64,000 bases of DNA from Siphonodentalium dalli (lineage: Eukaryota; Mollusca; Scaphopoda; Gadilida; Siphonodentaliidae): positions 34,787,797 through 34,851,796 of the forward strand of contig CP136061.1 in NCBI GenBank assembly GCA_032622095.1, read 5' to 3'. Under the pieces are notes generated by a model. The model was not told the DNA's origin. It made no database searches and worked only from the letters and a program-made list of their open reading frames with translations. The first letter of the stretch is position 1; the number at the start of each line of letters is the position of its first letter. Shown piece after piece: positions 1 through 11,864 of the stretch. The position numbers and the translations under genes were made by a program.

Positions 1-940
1 ACTTTCCAACAATTTATTAGTGACGAATTTGTTGTTTTTAGACCAACATTTGCATATTTCCCTTTTATTTGCAAAATATTGGACTGAAATGGCAATTTTC
101 AAGGGTGAGTGTCAGGTTAAAAATTTCCCCGAATTGGAAAGCTTGAGGCCAGTCTAGATGCTAGGATTGTCTAATTTTCATGTTCAGATTTTCGAAATGT
201 TCTCACATCGGGCCTGACCATGGGCCGACCCGTGTGTTCTGTGCCCTTGCCAGTAGTTACTTTCTAATTAATTTAAGAACAAATTAATCGGGGTGTAAAT
301 TTGTCTGGCGTTATACGACTAAATGTTAGGATTTTTTAATCTCATACTGGACCGAACCATCCTTTTCATCCCCCTGGTGGCCAGTGGCCACAAGACTATT
401 GGTCCATTTAGAATAGGCTACCATCTAGTAGTATGTGAGGGAACATTTGGGGGAAATCAAAGCACCGGGGGGGGGGGGGGGGTGTGCACATTGAATTACG
501 CAAACTTGTGGTTAAATGGGGTGGGCCCGTGGCAGTTGGAAATTCCAAGGTGGAGACCACCCCAACAAAAACCCTCTAGCCAAGTCCCGAGTGCCAAATA
601 TCCCAGACTCAACCAGGGGTGCCCCTCGCGACTTATAAAAATAGGCCTATTTGTTTTCTCTCCGAGAATACGTTGCACCGGCGGCAATACATTGACCATA
701 CTCTGAATGAAAACGCTTCTGTTGCAATCACACGGTAACGTCGTGCTGCAAGTTGGACGATAATTGTGTTTTAGAAATGATACGGAAGACCGATTGTCAA
801 AAAAGGCAACATCAAAATACACAGGGCAATGCTTATCGATCCAAACTGTGGAGTGTGTGTTTCATTGTGTATTTCTCGCATATACCCATGGTTATATATA
901 AACGGGCTACGAGCATCTGACTGATAGTCGTTATAATAAA
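1..940. other. no gene recognised; G homopolymer
   Basis: No credible coding region is visible. The short open frames here overlap on both strands and resemble nothing known. A run of 16 G lies at 467-482, a simple-sequence tract likely to be length-variable and hard to sequence. Confidence 0.5.
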
Positions 941-2080
941 ATGCAATAAAAGTATGTAAACCAACCACCTTGTACCACGCCGCTATGACCAGCCATGATA
1001 ACATACACATGACATGTTCAAACCGACCATGCAGACAGCGTTTAATGCAATATATATACGTACACCCCAACACTGTGCCACCCCTCTGTGACGATGTGAT
1101 CAGCACTGATGACGTACACATGAAATAATCAAATAGACCAGCCAATGCCCCCTGCAATATAAGTACGCACACCCTAACCCCATGTCTCTACACGGGACAT
1201 ATTGTGACATGTGAAAATATGCACATGAATTGTTCAAACATACATGGTCCCATCTAAGATATAGTTTGGGACTTCTGTCTGTCTCTTTGGTTGTGTGTTA
1301 GCTATGGCCGGGAAAACTGTCCGACGGATTTTGACGAAATTTGATACCTAGGGTTAATTTTGTCCAGGGAGTGTTCTGGACGGGTCAAATCGTGACTCCG
1401 ACCTGACCTTGGCCTTCAAAAAGGTCAATTCAAGATCAAATCGGATAAAACGGCGTACTTTTGACCGGGGAGTGTTTTGGACGGTACAAATCGTGACCCC
1501 GACTGGACCTTGTCCTTCAAAATTGTCAATTCAATGTCAAATCGCGAATTTTGACGGGATTTCGACAACATTCGATACCTAGGGTTACTTTTGTCAGGGG
1601 AGTGTTTTCGATGCGTCAAATCGTGACCCCAACCTTACATTGACTTTCAAAATTGTCAAATCAAGGTCAAATCGGGTAAAACCTGATGGATTTCGACGTG
1701 TACGTTTGTCCGGGAGTGTTTTGGTCGGGTCAAATCGTGACCCCGACCTGACCTTGATCTTCAAAATGGTCAATTCAATGTCAAATCGCGCAATTCGCCG
1801 AAAAGCAGAGGGAAAACAGCCCGGGCGAAGTCGGGTCCACCAGCTAGTGCAATATAAGTGCGTACACGTCAATCCCAAGTCGCCGCTTCCCTACATATAA
1901 CCAGTCGTGAGAACATGCAATGAAATTGTCAAACAGACCCGGAAGTGCCACAATCAATATTGGAAAAGCAGTACATACGTGCACCCAAATAGCCCCTCGC
2001 CGACCCCATAGTCCATACGTGTGATGGCCAGACGTGAAAACATGCACATGAAATTTTCAATTATACCCGATAGTGTCGCG
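940..2080. repeat. degenerate tandem repeat (~110-150 bp units), split by a Helitron-like element
   Basis: Units share the order GACCAGCC, TGCAATATAAGTRCGYACAC, then CATGAAAT-TTCAA, seen around 1020-1090, 1135-1240 and 1848-2060. Copies are diverged. The array is interrupted by the insertion at 1253-1847. Sequence on its right resumes exactly at the TGCAATATAAG segment found elsewhere in the array, so the array predates the insertion. Confidence 0.6.
1253..1847 (+). mobile_element. non-autonomous Helitron-like element
   Basis: It begins with TC (TCTAAGATATAG) after an A and ends with CTAG followed by T. A short hairpin (CCCG 1820-1823, CGGG 1832-1835) lies 8 nt before the terminal CTAG. These are Helitron hallmarks: 5' TC, 3' hairpin plus CTRR, insertion between A and T, no target duplication. 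The interior is about four ~130-bp units of a GACCTTCAAAATGGTCAA-type repeat and has no coding capacity. A related element with the same ends lies at 57916-58646. The short ORFs here are artefacts of the tandem units. Confidence 0.75.
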
Positions 2081-3093
2081 TATAATGCTTCTATAATCAT
2101 GATATGGAACATAGATCAGATAAGATCAGGACAACTAAGTAAAATAGTCATTTGAAGCAGTTTGAAGGAGGTGGGTCCCTATCCCAGAATCGGAAAAAAT
2201 AAATAAATAGGTGGTGGTGGGTACCCAGTGGGCGGAAAAATACTGATACGCGCTCAACAGTTTGTCTAAAAAAAATTGTTCTAAAAACACAGGTTTGTGA
2301 CCGCGGACAGAAGCCGATTAAGTGTGATGTAATTTATCCATGAACATGAATATGGAGATTCTATCACCATTCGACACGAAACTGGGATCTTTAAACAGAC
2401 AAGTTTCATTTTCGTGGGACACGAAAAAGCGAATTTATTGTTGGCAGTTTCGGCAGTCTGAGTAGTTAATTAATCCCAAAATACACGGAACTCATTTACG
2501 ATATTCCGATAGGACTATGTTTACTCTATGTTCTCTAAAAAAAATGGTGTGAATATTCTCAATAGAACTATTTTAATCCGACGTTTTGTAACACCTTAAA
2601 ACATTGCGCAATTTTCTGAATTTTTGTGGCATAAAATCAATAAAAATACGATGAGCAACTGAACATGTTTTTGAACATTCTAGAAGGGGTATATGTCCCT
2701 GATATATGTTTAAAATTTCACGCAAAAACTATAAAAGATGACAAGGATATAATTAGTTTAATAGACCCACTCTAAATCTCCCATAGTAAATGCATGGGTC
2801 TGTGTTTGCATAGTTTCTGTCCCGGCATGCAACAGTCAAAATGATTATCTGTAAAATGGTCTGTAAAGTGGAGTTTGTTTTAATTCACATTTTATTAAAC
2901 CTATTTACTTTACTAAAGGTCAGTAATAATATTCACTGTTTTAGATTTAATTAACTATTTGCTTCTTCTCATCGTAAATACGCCACTTCTATTTGCTTGT
3001 TCTCATCGTAAATATTCAACTACAACGTTTCCGTCCATGTACAAAATATGATTTAATATCGTAGCAATTTTTAATTCATTTCACTTAATAATC
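2080..3093. other. AT-rich stretch, nothing recognised
   Basis: No open frame of note, no tandem structure and no RNA gene signature could be seen. Confidence 0.5.
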
Positions 3094-3585
3094 TTAATTT
3101 AAAATAATCATTACGTGTAAACTGTACATAACCTCGTTTAAAAGAGAGATATGCATAGCTAATATGTATTGTATATACATCATACTTTAGTAGAAGACGT
3201 TATTTGATGCACCAAACATTGTATCACATTTAAAAAGTAATTCTTTGTAAAATAATACATGGACGATCTGATGCATGCATCTTCATTTTCTTTTTGCTAA
3301 TTGTTTTCGGTAAACAGTTGTACCATTGACACAGGCCATTAATTTAAAATAATCATTACGTGTAAACTGTACATTACCTCGTTTAAAAGAGAGATATGCA
3401 TAGCTAATATGTATAGTATATACACCATACTTTAGTAGAATACGTTATTTAATGCACCAAACATTGTATCACATTTAAAAAGTAATTCTTTGTAAAAAAT
3501 AATTCATGGACGATCTGATGCATGCATCTTCATTTTCTTTTTGCTAATTGTTTTCGGTAAACAGTTGTACCATTGACACAGGCCA
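3094..3585. repeat. 245-bp tandem duplication
   Basis: Two consecutive copies (3094-3338 and 3339-3585) both run from TTAATTTAAAATAATCATTA to CCATTGACACAGGCC. They differ by only a few substitutions and one A-run indel, so the duplication is recent. No coding content. Confidence 0.9.
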
Positions 3586-3760
3586 AGATATATTGGGCTG
3601 GTTTGATCCGATTCGAAGCTGGTTTACTCCGATTTCATATGATAACAAAGAGAAGCAATCGTAATTTCGGGCTAACATTTACTCATATTGGTAAACCAAT
3701 TGGCACATGAGACACAGTGGAATCCAATTTTCCGCTATGATATTCCCCCCTTCGGGCGAA

Positions 3761-4467
3761 ATGATATCATATCTGAAGATCATGAGAGGAGACTTAATTT
3801 TTCTTGATTCATGAAATTAAATGATTATTTTCAATCAGAAAGACAACTACCATAAATAATTTTGTATTATTGAGAATTTTCATGCCATGCTTGTTGGTCA
3901 ATGAAAAATTGGACTCAGTTGAGTTCTGGGTCATGAGTTCATAACAAAGTTAAATCTGACCACTATATCTCTTAACACTGTTGTCTAATTTATGTTGATT
4001 GCTCCCTGCTTGAGTGGACAGCACCACATTTGAACATTTGTTTTCATTGGGCTGGCATATTTGTGACTGCTTTATTCTTCATTATAATACATGGGGTATG
4101 ATGCTATAATATGCAATTAAAAAGCTAACTCAACATTATGATACAAATTAAGCCTCCTCTCATGGAGTCAAGACAATAAGCTATTTGATGGTTGACATGT
4201 TGTTTGAAATAATAATTTTTTCTGGCAGTTCTCGGTACCTAAAGGGACAAAAACAATACAAATATTGTCTACCTCTCAAATGTATTAAAATCCATTATTG
4301 TTATTGTCTCTTTATAATTTCTCTGATTCTATATACAATGAAAATTATCATATGTAAAGTTCAAGATTTTTCACCAGATATTTCCAGAGAAATTCTTTGT
4401 TGAAAATCACTTGCCATTTCTGGCTGGATTTACTGTGATTTATGCAAAACGTGCGTCTCCCCCTTAA
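3761..4467 (+). mobile_element. TTAA-flanked MITE, 5'-truncated copy
   Basis: Homologous over its length to the 3' part of the complete element at 54536-55494 (shared start ATGATATCATATCTGAAG). The 3' terminus, GCAAAACGTGCGTCT plus a C run and TTAA (4464-4467), is intact. The 5' terminal repeat and about 250 bp are missing. The 72-residue open frame inside it recurs in the other copy and looks like chance. Confidence 0.75.
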
Positions 4468-4469
4468 GG

Positions 4470-4911
4470 ATATCACAAGCTGTTACAAGTGGGACAATTC
4501 GAATCAGGATGCATAAAGGGTGAGAGGTACACAAACAAGATGAACAATATGTTTAGCGCTGATTTCCACCAGATTGATACATATTCTCCGTGATACGAGA
4601 AATCTAATCGTGTGGATTAGATAAGCCAAATTTGTGCCGTTTTGATGAGAGATATGGGGGTCATAAATCTTATACGAATTTGTATACTCGCCAATGTTAT
4701 ACAAAAACTTATACAAAATCATCCACACTGTATGCGGACCTGGTGTCTAATGGGGTGGCTTAAAGCTGTCAAAAGTGGCATCATTCGATTCAGGGGTGCA
4801 CTGAAATGGAGAGGGGCACCAACATTGATCAAAATACTTTAGCGCCAATTTCCACTAAATTGATACACATTCTTATCCATGATACGAGGAATCAAATCAT
4901 GTGATTTAAAG
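4470..4911. repeat. two diverged copies of a ~280-bp direct repeat
   Basis: Segments at about 4480-4625 and 4762-4911 share blocks such as TTTAGCGC, GATTTCCAC and TTGATACA followed by CCRTGATACGAG. The second copy runs straight into the large inverted-repeat arm, so the arm boundary lies inside or beside this older repeat. Confidence 0.55.
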
Positions 4912-4959
4912 AGCAACGTGAATTTTGTTACTTATTCCTTATTCCTTATTCCTTATTCG

Positions 4960-6310
4960 CAAAATGTCGGAAAGTGTGGCATATGGCCCCAAATTCGTAA
5001 GTGGCCAGGTCGGGGGTGCATTTTGGGCCGAAATTTGTTTGGGTCGAGTTGGTAAAAGTGGTCCGAAAAAGTGTCCGACCTGTGCTCGGTCCGATTTTTT
5101 TGGGAAAATGTCCCAAATGACGCCAAATTCTCAAGTGGCCAGCTGGGCGGGAAATTTTGGGTCCAAAATTTTTTGGGTCGAGTTGGTAAAAGTGGTCCGA
5201 AAAAATGTCCGACCTGTGCTCGGTCCGATTTTTTTTGGGAAAATGTCCCAAATGACCACGGCAACGTACTTAGTAAAAAATAACAAAAAATTGGGCCGAA
5301 AAAAATTGGGTCGAAAAGTCCGAAATGCCTCGAAATTAGGCAAAGTCTAAAAAATGAAGGGGAAAAGTCCCCAATGGGTGCAAATTCTCAAGTGGCCAGC
5401 TGGGCGGAGCATTTTGGGCCGAAATTTTTTAGGGTCGAGTTGTTAAAAGTGGTCCGAAAAAGTGTCCGACCTGTGCTCGGTCCGATTTTTTTGGGAAAAT
5501 GTCCCAAATGACGCCAAATTCTCAAGTGGCCAGCTGGGCGGGAAATTTTGGGTCCAAATTTTTTTGGGTCGAGTTGGTAAAAGTGGTCCGAAAAAGTGTC
5601 CGACCTGTGCTCGGTCTGATTTTTTTGGGAAAATGTCCCAAATGACCACGGCAACGTACTTAGTAAAAAATAACAAAACATTGGGCCGAAAAAATTGGGT
5701 CGAAAAGTCCGAAATGCCTCGAAATTAGGCAAAGTCTAAAAAATGAAGGGGAAAAGTCCCCAATGGGTGCAAATTCTCAAGTGGCCAGCTGGGCGGAGCA
5801 TTTTGGGTGAAAAGTTTTTGGGTCGAGTTCGTAAAAGTGGTCCGAAAAAGTGTCCGACCTGTGCTCGGTCCGTTTTTTTTGGAGAAAATGTGGCAAATGA
5901 CGCCAAATTCTCAAGTGGCCAGCTGGGCGGAAAATTTTGGGTCGAAAATGTTTTGGGTCGAGTTGGTAAAAGTGGTCCGAAAAAATGTCCGACCTGTGCT
6001 CGGTCCGATTTTTTCGGAAAAATGTGGCAAATGACCACGGCAACGTACTAAGTGAAAAATAACAAAAATTTGGGCAGAACAAATTTATGTCGAAAAGTTC
6101 GAAATGCCTCGAAATTAGGCAAAGTCTAAAAAAAAAGGGGAAATGTCCCCAATGGGTGCAAATTCTTAAGTGGCCAGCTGGGTGGAACATTTTGGGCCGA
6201 AAGTTTTTGGGTCGAGTTCGTAAAAGTGGTCCGAAAAAATGTCGAACATTTGCTCGATCCGAATGTTTTTGTTTAAATGTGGGTAATGACCTTATAACGT
6301 ACTTTTATTA
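4960..6310 (+). repeat. nested tandem repeat in the left arm (~390-bp units of ~137-bp sub-blocks)
   Basis: CAAAGTCTAA recurs at 5341, 5730 and 6120, a period of about 390. Within units GTCCGACCTGTGCTCGGT recurs near 5069, 5206, 5465, 5597, 5853 and 5990, giving ~137-bp sub-blocks. Overlapping long ORFs occur on both strands because the motif lacks stops. They are treated as artefacts, not genes. Confidence 0.85.
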
Positions 6311-6667
6311 CTGAAAAAAAAAATATCTGAAAACATTAAGTCGCAAAGTCATAAATGGGTAGCTCTGGAAGAAAAATATTTGAAAATATAATTTACCATG
6401 GGATATTTCTCCTAATTTCAAAGACTGTATATATATTGCTTTTACATCTGGAGCATTGCACATGCTTGTCATTTTCTGTTTAAATACTTACACTGAAATT
6501 TACGGACACCTCATATTTATTAAATTGGGAGTGAGTTCGAAGACCTGCATGTACTTTCTACACTGGCGGATCGAGATTCGTTTCGAAATTCGATGTCAAC
6601 ATTCGCTTCTCGGTTCAACATCTGAGGTGACTGTGTTTTAAATAGTGTTTTATGTTTTCTTTCCAGG

Positions 6668-6905
6668 GTAAGCTGTGGTCCAGTGTCAGGTGCATTAGAC
6701 CGTCACATGCCATCCAGCACTGACGAAGCTGGTTCGAACCCCGTCATAGGGAGGGCGACCGGAATCGTGTATCTGGGAAAGTTTGTCAGTTGCTTTCCGT
6801 GGGTCGGTGGTTTCTACACGCAGTGGGACGATTTCTCGGTGAAATTAAGTCTCTGTTTGGTCTTTCCTCCACCCGTAAATTTGACAACGTCGCGTGTGGC
6901 CTAGC
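6668..6905 (+). mobile_element. SINE-like, possibly tRNA-derived segment (left arm)
   Basis: A pol III B-box-like GGTTCGAACCCC lies at about 6730-6741, preceded at tRNA-like distance by an A-box-like TGGTCCAGTGTCAGG. A second A-box-like TGGCCTAGCGGCTAGAAC ends the segment near 6897. The intervening TTTCCGTGGGT block recalls the tRNA-unrelated part of invertebrate SINEs. The reverse copy sits in the right arm. The 73-residue frame across it is probably chance. Confidence 0.4.
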
Positions 6906-7179
6906 GGCTAGAACGACGATATACCATAACAAACCAAACCACCCAGGGCAAGCTGATGGACATTAAAATGTCTAGGACTAAAGCGTACATGGTATACAGA
7001 AGAGACATGTGTGATAAGACTTGCAGTTATCAGTCAATAACATGACCATGCTAATAAACCGATTCACACGCATCGGCCAATCAGATCACTTCAATCCACG
7101 AACAATATTTATTGTATGAATCTGTATTTTACCGGAGTTAAAATATAGACTTGAGCTAAAGTTCACCAATAAATTGTCA

Positions 7180-7677
7180 TTAATTGGAGGGTAAGCTGAA
7201 CATGCGCGGAGCGGAAGGTGTGAATTCTAACACCGCGCTGTGACAATCATTGCACATGTCACTCGGGTTAAAACACGGACCGTACCATTCGTATCGGTCA
7301 TGGGGGTGCTTGGAAGTTAACTGAGCGAAATCCACATTTGTTTGGAATGTATAATCCACAATAATCACTGTTTAACAATAACATTGAGAATCTTCTACAA
7401 ACCACATATTTGTTTAGTCTTTTTGCATAATTGTCTGTGATATTCCAACACACAATCTTCCTGTAAATTGTGACAGTTTCTCTTCGGAATCGGAATGTTC
7501 GAACACTATCGGGACATTGACGCCTGTGCTCTGAACGATACATCCATTATCAACTAACATTAACATCCGTAACAGTATATTGTCGCAAGGAGGACTTGGA
7601 ATAAATAATACTTTAGATTTGGAAAAAAACATGTTTATTGACGCGCTGATTAATAATCCCGATCCAAGTGCTCCCAT
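7180..7677 (-). pseudogene. decayed ORF in the left arm, unrecognised product
   Basis: Read on the minus strand from ATG at 7677, one frame runs 166 codons to a stop at 7180. Only two in-frame TAA codons (7414-7416, 7372-7374) break it, which is unusual for non-coding AT-rich DNA. The downstream part is protein-like, with the Cys/His cluster CFNPSDMCNDCHSA. A TATA-like TATATA lies about 40 bp upstream. The right arm carries the same frame, same two TAA codons and an extra T in a T run, so the left copy is better preserved. I do not recognise the family. It may be a captured exon or transposon gene. Confidence 0.4.
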
Positions 7678-7851
7678 TGTCAACGATCATTTGACTTGTG
7701 CAGTAGGGATATATACAACACCACACAGCATTCAATTAATCTTTGATTGAATAGTAATTGATACGTGATCATCATATTGAAAGTGGCTCAATTATGTTTG
7801 CCTCGACGTGTGAATCGGTTCATAAATATGTCATTACCCGATTGGGTATCT

Positions 7852-7905
7852 GTACAAGAAATATAGACCTCGGCGCTTTGCGGCCTTAGTCTATATTTCT
7901 TGTAC
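7852..7905. other. strong hairpin in the left arm
   Basis: A perfect 17-bp inverted repeat GTACAAGAAATATAGAC (7852-7868 / 7889-7905) encloses a 20-nt loop. Flanks extend the pairing imperfectly through TTACCCG and CGGGTAA. The mirrored copy is at about 10863-10916. It could form a cruciform or RNA hairpin. Function is unknown. Confidence 0.8.
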
Positions 7906-8529
7906 AAATACTCAAGCGGGTAATAACCTATATTTATTAATCGACACATCTGATGTGTTCCTGTACTATCGTTATGTTTTCTTATCAGCTAGTTATATTC
8001 AACAATCATCAGTGTACTGGTGTTTTGTTTCTTCAAACAACTGACAGGTAGTAAATCACCTGAGCTATATGTATTGTTTCTACAGAAGGTCAATATAAGC
8101 AACGTGTAGTCTAATTATTTAATTCAACAACAATAACAACAACAACAACAACTTTAAATCTATTGCAACTATCAGTGCGCTGATACATATACTGTAACGA
8201 ATATGACATTTGGAACTTATTCCCTATTCCTTATGCCTTATTTTTAAAAATGTCGCTTTCGACCGATTTGACTGCATGGGTGGGTGGCCGGCCCCAAATA
8301 CCACGTAGAAACACCCCGAACCCTAATCACACCCGGGGGTGCCACCCCGAGGGGTGAAAATGGGGTATGGTCCATTTTCGAGAACGGTAAGGATTTCGAC
8401 CGATTTGACGGCATGGGTGGGTGGCCGGCCCCAAATACCACCTAGAAACACACCGACCCCCACCCATCACCCCCGGGGGGTGCTACCCCGATGGGGTGAA
8501 AATGGGGTATTAACCATTTTCGAGAACGT

Positions 8530-9165
8530 TAAGGATTTCGACCGATTTGACGGCATGGGTGGGTGGCTGGTCCCAAATACCACATAGAAACACCTTTTTT
8601 TTAAATCAGGAACGAAATCACACTACCACTTTTTCTGACACAAGAAAACATTTCTTACTTTCCAAAACTTTCCAGAAGAAAAACGTATCGCTTTCACTAA
8701 TCACTTTCTAAACACAAGCACAAAATTCTTGCTTTCTAATAGGTGTTCTTATAAGCTAGAATGTTTCTCTTAATTCTAGAAAACAATTCTAGACAGCAGA
8801 ATATGTGATAAATGTGAATAAGGTTTTCTAAACGTGTTCTAAGAATATTATTTCTTAAAATGAAAACATAAATCTCAAATGAAGAAATATTTTCTTGATA
8901 GAAAATCGTTTCGGTATAAGTGTCTATTCATTCCCACCCATACGCAGTAGAAGCACATGGACATCCCCGGAATAAAGATGGGTGTTGAAACCACACAAAG
9001 TGTAATATTTCCCAAATCAAATATCACATTAAATAAGACTACACAAAATAGTGATGTCTCTCTGTAACGGAGTGGAGAATTATTAGTATTATCATTTTAA
9101 ACATCCATATTTTAAACTAGTTATAACAGGTTCCCTTCGGGGGCCTCCATACACAATCAGATGAC
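8530..9165. other. inverted-repeat spacer, left part, nothing recognised
   Basis: AT-rich sequence without credible genes. Past about 8530 the similarity to the right arm fades, so this belongs to the single-copy spacer. Confidence 0.5.
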
Positions 9166-10115
9166 CTTGTGGTCCCTTTGTCCTCAAGAGGACGAACACC
9201 GGCGATCGCCCATACGAGCATGAGGTGTATCATAAGGAATACATCATATATGGAGTCTGACAATGCATAAGAGGAAGAACACCGGCGATCGCCCATACGA
9301 GTGTGACGTGTATAAGGAATTCAGTCACCGACGATCGACCATACGAGAGTGACGTGTATGAGAAGGAATTCAGTAATAAATGGAGTTTAGCAACGCTTAA
9401 GATGATGGACACCGACGATCGACCATGCGAGCGTGACGTGTATGAGAAGGAATTCAGTCATATATGGAGTCTGACAGTGCAAAAGAGGACGAACACCGGC
9501 GATCGCCGACGATCGACCATGCGAGCGTGACGTGTATGAGAAGAAATTCAGTCATATAAGGAGTCTGCCAATTTAATGCAAAAGAGGACGAACACCAGCG
9601 ATCGTCCATACGAGAGTGACGTGTATGAGAAGGAATTCAGTTATATATAGAGTCTGGCAATGCATAAGAGGACGAACACCGACGATCGACCATACGAGCG
9701 TGGCGTGTATGAGAAGGAATTCAGTTATATATGGAGTTAAGCAAAGCGTAAGAGGACGGACACCGACGATCGACCATGCGAGCGTGACGTATATCATAGG
9801 GAATTCATCATATATGGAGTCTGGCAATGCATAACAGGACGAACACCGGCGATCGACCATACGAGCGTGACGTGTATCATAAGGAATTCATCATATATGG
9901 AGTCTGGCAATGCATAAGAGGACGAACACCGGCGATCGACCATACGAGAGTGACGTGTATTATTAGGAATTCAGTCATATATGGAGTCTGACAATGCAAA
10001 AGAGGACGAACAGCAGCGATCGTCCATACGAGAGTGACGTGTATCAGAAAGAATTCAGTCATATACGGAGTCTGGCAAAGCATAATAGGACATAGACCGG
10101 CATTCGTCCATACGA
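9166..10115. repeat. 84-bp minisatellite at the centre of the inverted repeat
   Basis: About 11-12 units, period 83-84 bp. CGATCG/CGATCGACC recurs near 9204, 9287, 9333, 9417, 9501, 9511, 9600, 9684, 9768, 9851, 9934 and 10018. The conserved core is CCATACGAGCGTGACGTGTA followed by GGAATTCAG, with a trailing ATATGGAGTCTG. Two units are shortened. ORFs on both strands reflect the repeat. Confidence 0.88.
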
Positions 10116-11090
10116 GTGTGCAAGAAAAACTGTTAACTACTGTGTCATGAAATGGATTATCATGTGATCTGACAGCTTTTCCAGACTAATTGAACGCCCT
10201 ATGGTTGTATGGCCGATTGCGGCTGTTCTTGAAAATGGTCCATACCCCATTTTCACTTCCTCGGGGTGGCACATCCAGGGGGTGGTGGGTGGTGGGTTGG
10301 GTGTTTCTAGGTGGTATTTGTGGCCGGCCACCCACCCATGCCGTCAAATCGGTCGAAATCCTTACCGTTCTCGAAAATGGACCATACCCCATTTTCACCC
10401 CTCGGGGTGGCACCCCCGGGTGTGATGAGGGTTCGGGGTGTTTCTACGTGGTATTTGGGGCCGGCCACCCACCCATGCAGTCAAATCGGTCGAAAGCGAC
10501 ATTTAAAAAAATAAGGCATAAGGAATAGGGAATAAGTTCCAAATGTCATATTCGTTACAGTATATGTATCAGCGCACTGATAGTTGCAATAGATTTAAAG
10601 TGAACTTTAGTATTTTACGTTGTTGTTGTTGTTATTGTTGTTGAATTAAATAATTAGACTACACGTTGCTTATATTGACCTTCCGTAGAAACAATACATA
10701 TAGCTCAGGTGATTTACTACCTGTCAGTTGTTTGAAGAAACAAAACACCAGTACACTGATGATTGTTGAATATAACTAGCTGATAAGAAAACATAACGAT
10801 AGTACAGGAACACATCAGATGTGTCGATTAATAAATATAGGTTATTACCCGCTTGAGTATTTGTACAAGAAATATAGACTAAGGCCGCAAAGCGCCGAGG
10901 TCTATATTTCTTGTACAGATACCCAATCGGGTAATGACATATTTATGAACCGATTCACACGTCGAGGCAAACATAATTGAGCCACTTTCAATATGATGAT
11001 CACGTATCAATTACTATTCAATCAAAGATTAATTGAATGCTGTGTGGTGTTGTATATATCCCTACTGCACAAGTCAAATGATCGTTGACA

Positions 11091-11590
11091 ATGGGAGCAC
11101 TTGGATCGGGATTATTAATCAGCTCGTCAATAAACATGTTTTTTTTCCAAATCTAAAGTATTATTTATTCCAAGTCCTCCTTGCGACAATATACTGTTAC
11201 GGATGTTAATGTTAGTTGATAATGGATGTATCGTTCAGAGCACAGGCGTCAATGTCCCGATAGTGTTCGAACATTCCGATTCCGAAGAGAAACTGTTCCA
11301 ATTTACAGGAAGATTGTGTGTTGGAATATCACAGACAATCATGCAAAAAGACTAAACAAATATGTGGTTTGTAGAAGATTCTCAATGTTATTGTTAAACA
11401 GTGATTATTGTGGATTATACATTCCAAACAAATGTGGATTTCGCTCAGTTAACTTCCTAGCACCCCCATGACCGATACGAATGGTACGGTCCGTGTTTTA
11501 ACCCGAGTGACATGTGCAATGATTGTCACAGCGCGGTGTTAGAATTCACACCTTCCGCTCCGCGCATGTTCAGCTTACCCTCCAATTAAT
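11091..11590 (+). pseudogene. right-arm copy of the decayed unrecognised ORF
   Basis: Counterpart of the minus-strand frame at 7180-7677. It starts at ATG 11091, carries the same two in-frame TAA codons, and is additionally shifted by an eighth T in the T run near 11140. The same Cys/His-containing downstream segment follows. Shared TAA codons date those lesions before the arm duplication; the T-run change came after it. Confidence 0.4.
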
Positions 11591-11864
11591 GACAATTTAT
11601 TGGTGAACTTTAGCTCAAGTCTATATTTTAACTCCGGTAAAATACAGATTCATACAAGAAATATTGTTCGTGGATTGAAGTGATCTGATTGGCCGATGCG
11701 TGTGAATCGGTTTATTAGCATGGTCATGTTATTGACTGATAACTGCAAGTCTTATCACACATGTCTCTTCTGTATACCATGTACGCTTTAGTCCTAGACA
11801 TTTTAATGTCCATCAGCTTGCCCTGGGTGGTTTGGTTTGTTATGGTATATCGTCGTTCTAGCCG

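Larger units (their letters stand above)
4912..8530 (+). repeat. left arm of a giant inverted repeat (~3.6 kb)
   Basis: This arm is the reverse complement of 10225-13859, in the same internal order from the outer AGCAACGTGAATTTTGTTAC to the inner GGCCGGCC-containing segment near 8400. The outer match ends at 4912/13859; the inner match fades near 8530/10225. The coordinates of paired landmarks sum to about 18,765-18,771, so there are few indels. A few substitutions, a 7-versus-8 T run and a ~20-bp indel near 10600 separate the arms. Confidence 0.92.

Noticed and set aside
771-1172. 133-codon minus-strand ORF
   Set aside because: It lies in the degenerate tandem repeat and has no recognisable domain or gene context.
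4925-6314. ORFs of 70-141 codons on both strands in the left arm (and mirrored at 12460-13846)
   Set aside because: They derive from the ~390/137-bp tandem repeat, overlap on both strands, and show no domain.
9303-10083. ORFs across the 84-bp minisatellite
   Set aside because: 84 is a multiple of three, so any stop-free frame persists. Peptides simply repeat with the units.
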